The notes under the pieces: model-generated
What the model was told of the DNA's origin: nothing
The model's database searches: none
What the model saw: the letters and a program-made list of their open reading frames with translations, nothing else
Shown: piece by piece, positions 5,953-6,517 of the stretch
Layout: every line of letters starts with the position of its first letter
Numbering within the stretch: the first letter of the stretch is position 1
Assembly (NCBI GenBank): GCA_905215675.1
Contig: CAJMRA010000147.1
Location: 1 to 6,517 of the forward strand
Length of the DNA: 6,517 bases
DNA from: an uncultured bacterium
Lineage (GTDB): Bacteria; Desulfobacterota; Desulfovibrionia; Desulfovibrionales; Desulfovibrionaceae
Reading direction: 5' to 3'
Made by a program: the position numbers and the translations under genes

Positions 5953-6471
5953 ATGGCTGTTACCGCAGAAAGCCTGATCACCGGCGACGCTCTCGACTTC
6001 CTGATTACCCGCAAGGACGGCAAGCTCGCCAGGTCGTCCCTCAATGCCACGGGCGTTCTCTTTGCCGACGGCAAGGATGCCGAAGCCAAGATCACCGAAA
6101 TCAACGGCCAGTTTGCCGCCCTTGAAAGTACCCTGAACACCTTCCTCCAGGGCGAGGGCGACGGCGGCGATCTGGATCGCCTCAAGGAGCTTGTCACCGC
6201 CATCAATGCCAACAAGGACAGCATCGACGCGCTGGTGGCCGATCACGTCAAGAAATCCGAAATCATCAACGACCTGCTGACCGGCGGTGCCGACAAGGTT
6301 CTTTCCGCCGAACAGGGCAAGGTCCTCAAGGGCCTGCTCGACAGCCTCACCAGCACCGTCGGCAACCTCAAAACCTCCGCCCGCGTCATCACGACCCTGC
6401 CGGAAACCGACGCATGGCCCGCCGATATGGCCGACGACGGCGTGATCTTCTACGTCCCCGCGTCTGCCTAG
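5953..6471 (+). CDS. Short tail-fibre-like structural protein
   Basis: This 172-residue protein has ATG at 5953, 8 bases after GGAGG (5940-5944). The N-terminal 60 residues have a short repeat-like strand/helix region, and residues about 40-66 and 73-100 are likely coiled coil. Residues 99-129 (V-K-K-S-E-I-I-N-D-L-L-T-G-G-A-D-K-V-L-S-A-E-Q-G-K then V-L-K) match a widespread phage fibre element in which N-D-L-x-T-G-G-x-x-x-x-L-S-A-E-Q-G-K recurs. The end (V145-I-T-T-L-P to Y-V-P-A-S-A) lacks an evident receptor-binding domain or collar. P2 gpH is about 670 residues, so this protein is very short. It may be only the fibre base, a decoration, or a truncated fibre completed by a downstream gene. 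No fibre chaperone gene is visible. Threonine codons are mostly ACC, in contrast to gpD. Confidence 0.8.
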   Translation: MAVTAESLITGDALDFLITRKDGKLARSSLNATGVLFADGKDAEAKITEINGQFAALESTLNTFLQGEGDGGDLDRLKELVTAINANKDSIDALVADHVKKSEIINDLLTGGADKVLSAEQGKVLKGLLDSLTSTVGNLKTSARVITTLPETDAWPADMADDGVIFYVPASA

Positions 6472-6487
6472 TCAGGGGGATGTGACC

Positions 6488-6509
6488 GAGGGGGGAAGGA
6501 ACCCCCTTT
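6488..6509 (+). terminator. Terminator-like G/C hairpin after the fibre gene
   Basis: Seventeen bases after the TAG, GGGGG (6491-6495) pairs with CCCCC (6502-6506) around an AAGGAA loop. The stem can extend by G-T, A-T and G-T pairs (6488-6490 with 6507-6509). Only three T follow, so termination would be modest. The position at the end of a tail operon supports a transcription stop or an intergenic repeat. The right side continues beyond the window. Confidence 0.5.
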
Positions 6510-6517
6510 GGCTGGCG

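Noticed and set aside
5148..6224. Minus-strand open frame (358 codons)
   Set aside because: It covers the ends of three forward genes that each have good ribosome binding sites, and its product is Arg/Ser/Pro-rich without recognisable features.
1..6517. CRISPR array, tRNA or rRNA genes
   Set aside because: No spaced short repeats, cloverleaf-like segment or rRNA-like stretch was seen; nearly all bases belong to tail genes.

Overview
The window is one co-directional (+ strand), very GC-rich late-gene segment of a contractile-tailed phage or prophage (P2/Mu-type myovirus), or of a tail-like particle derived from one. It carries the baseplate and tail-tip module. The tail sheath, tube, tape measure, lysis and head genes are outside the window, so an intact phage, a defective prophage and a tailocin cannot be told apart. 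High GC, G/C-ending codons and Shine-Dalgarno-led, overlapping genes fit a Gram-negative bacterial host. The combination of gene types reminds me of prophages in Desulfovibrio/Bilophila-type bacteria, but that is a weak inference from memory.

Layout: 1-61 is a short non-coding stretch with a G/C-run hairpin. Next come gpD-like tail hub (62-1129), gpV-like spike (1132-1827), gpU-like tail completion protein (1831-2220), gpW/gp25-like baseplate wedge protein (2223-2564), gpJ-like wedge protein (2561-3667), a greatly enlarged gpI-like protein (3660-5597), a 98-residue protein of unknown function (5594-5890), a 62-base gap with a hairpin flanked by an 8-base direct repeat, a short tail-fibre-like protein (5953-6471), and a terminator-like hairpin (6488-6509). 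From gpD to the 98-residue gene the coding regions touch or overlap (gaps of 0-3 bases, overlaps of 4-8), so they are almost certainly one translationally coupled operon.

How the parts work together, from the known families: gpD forms the trimeric hub at the end of the tail tube and gpV is the membrane-piercing spike below it. gpW, gpJ and gpI build the wedges around the hub, which carry the fibres and trigger sheath contraction. gpU caps or terminates the tube.

The most unusual object is the gpI-like protein. A normal N-terminal tail protein I domain of about 180 residues is followed by about 465 residues with 34 tryptophans. These contain two tandem copies of a roughly 139-residue unit (period about 165 residues, 495 bases) and a third fragment. 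I do not recognise this extension as a named domain. Since the fibre-like gene next to it is short and shows no visible receptor-binding tip, the extension may be a baseplate-attached adhesin; that is a hypothesis.
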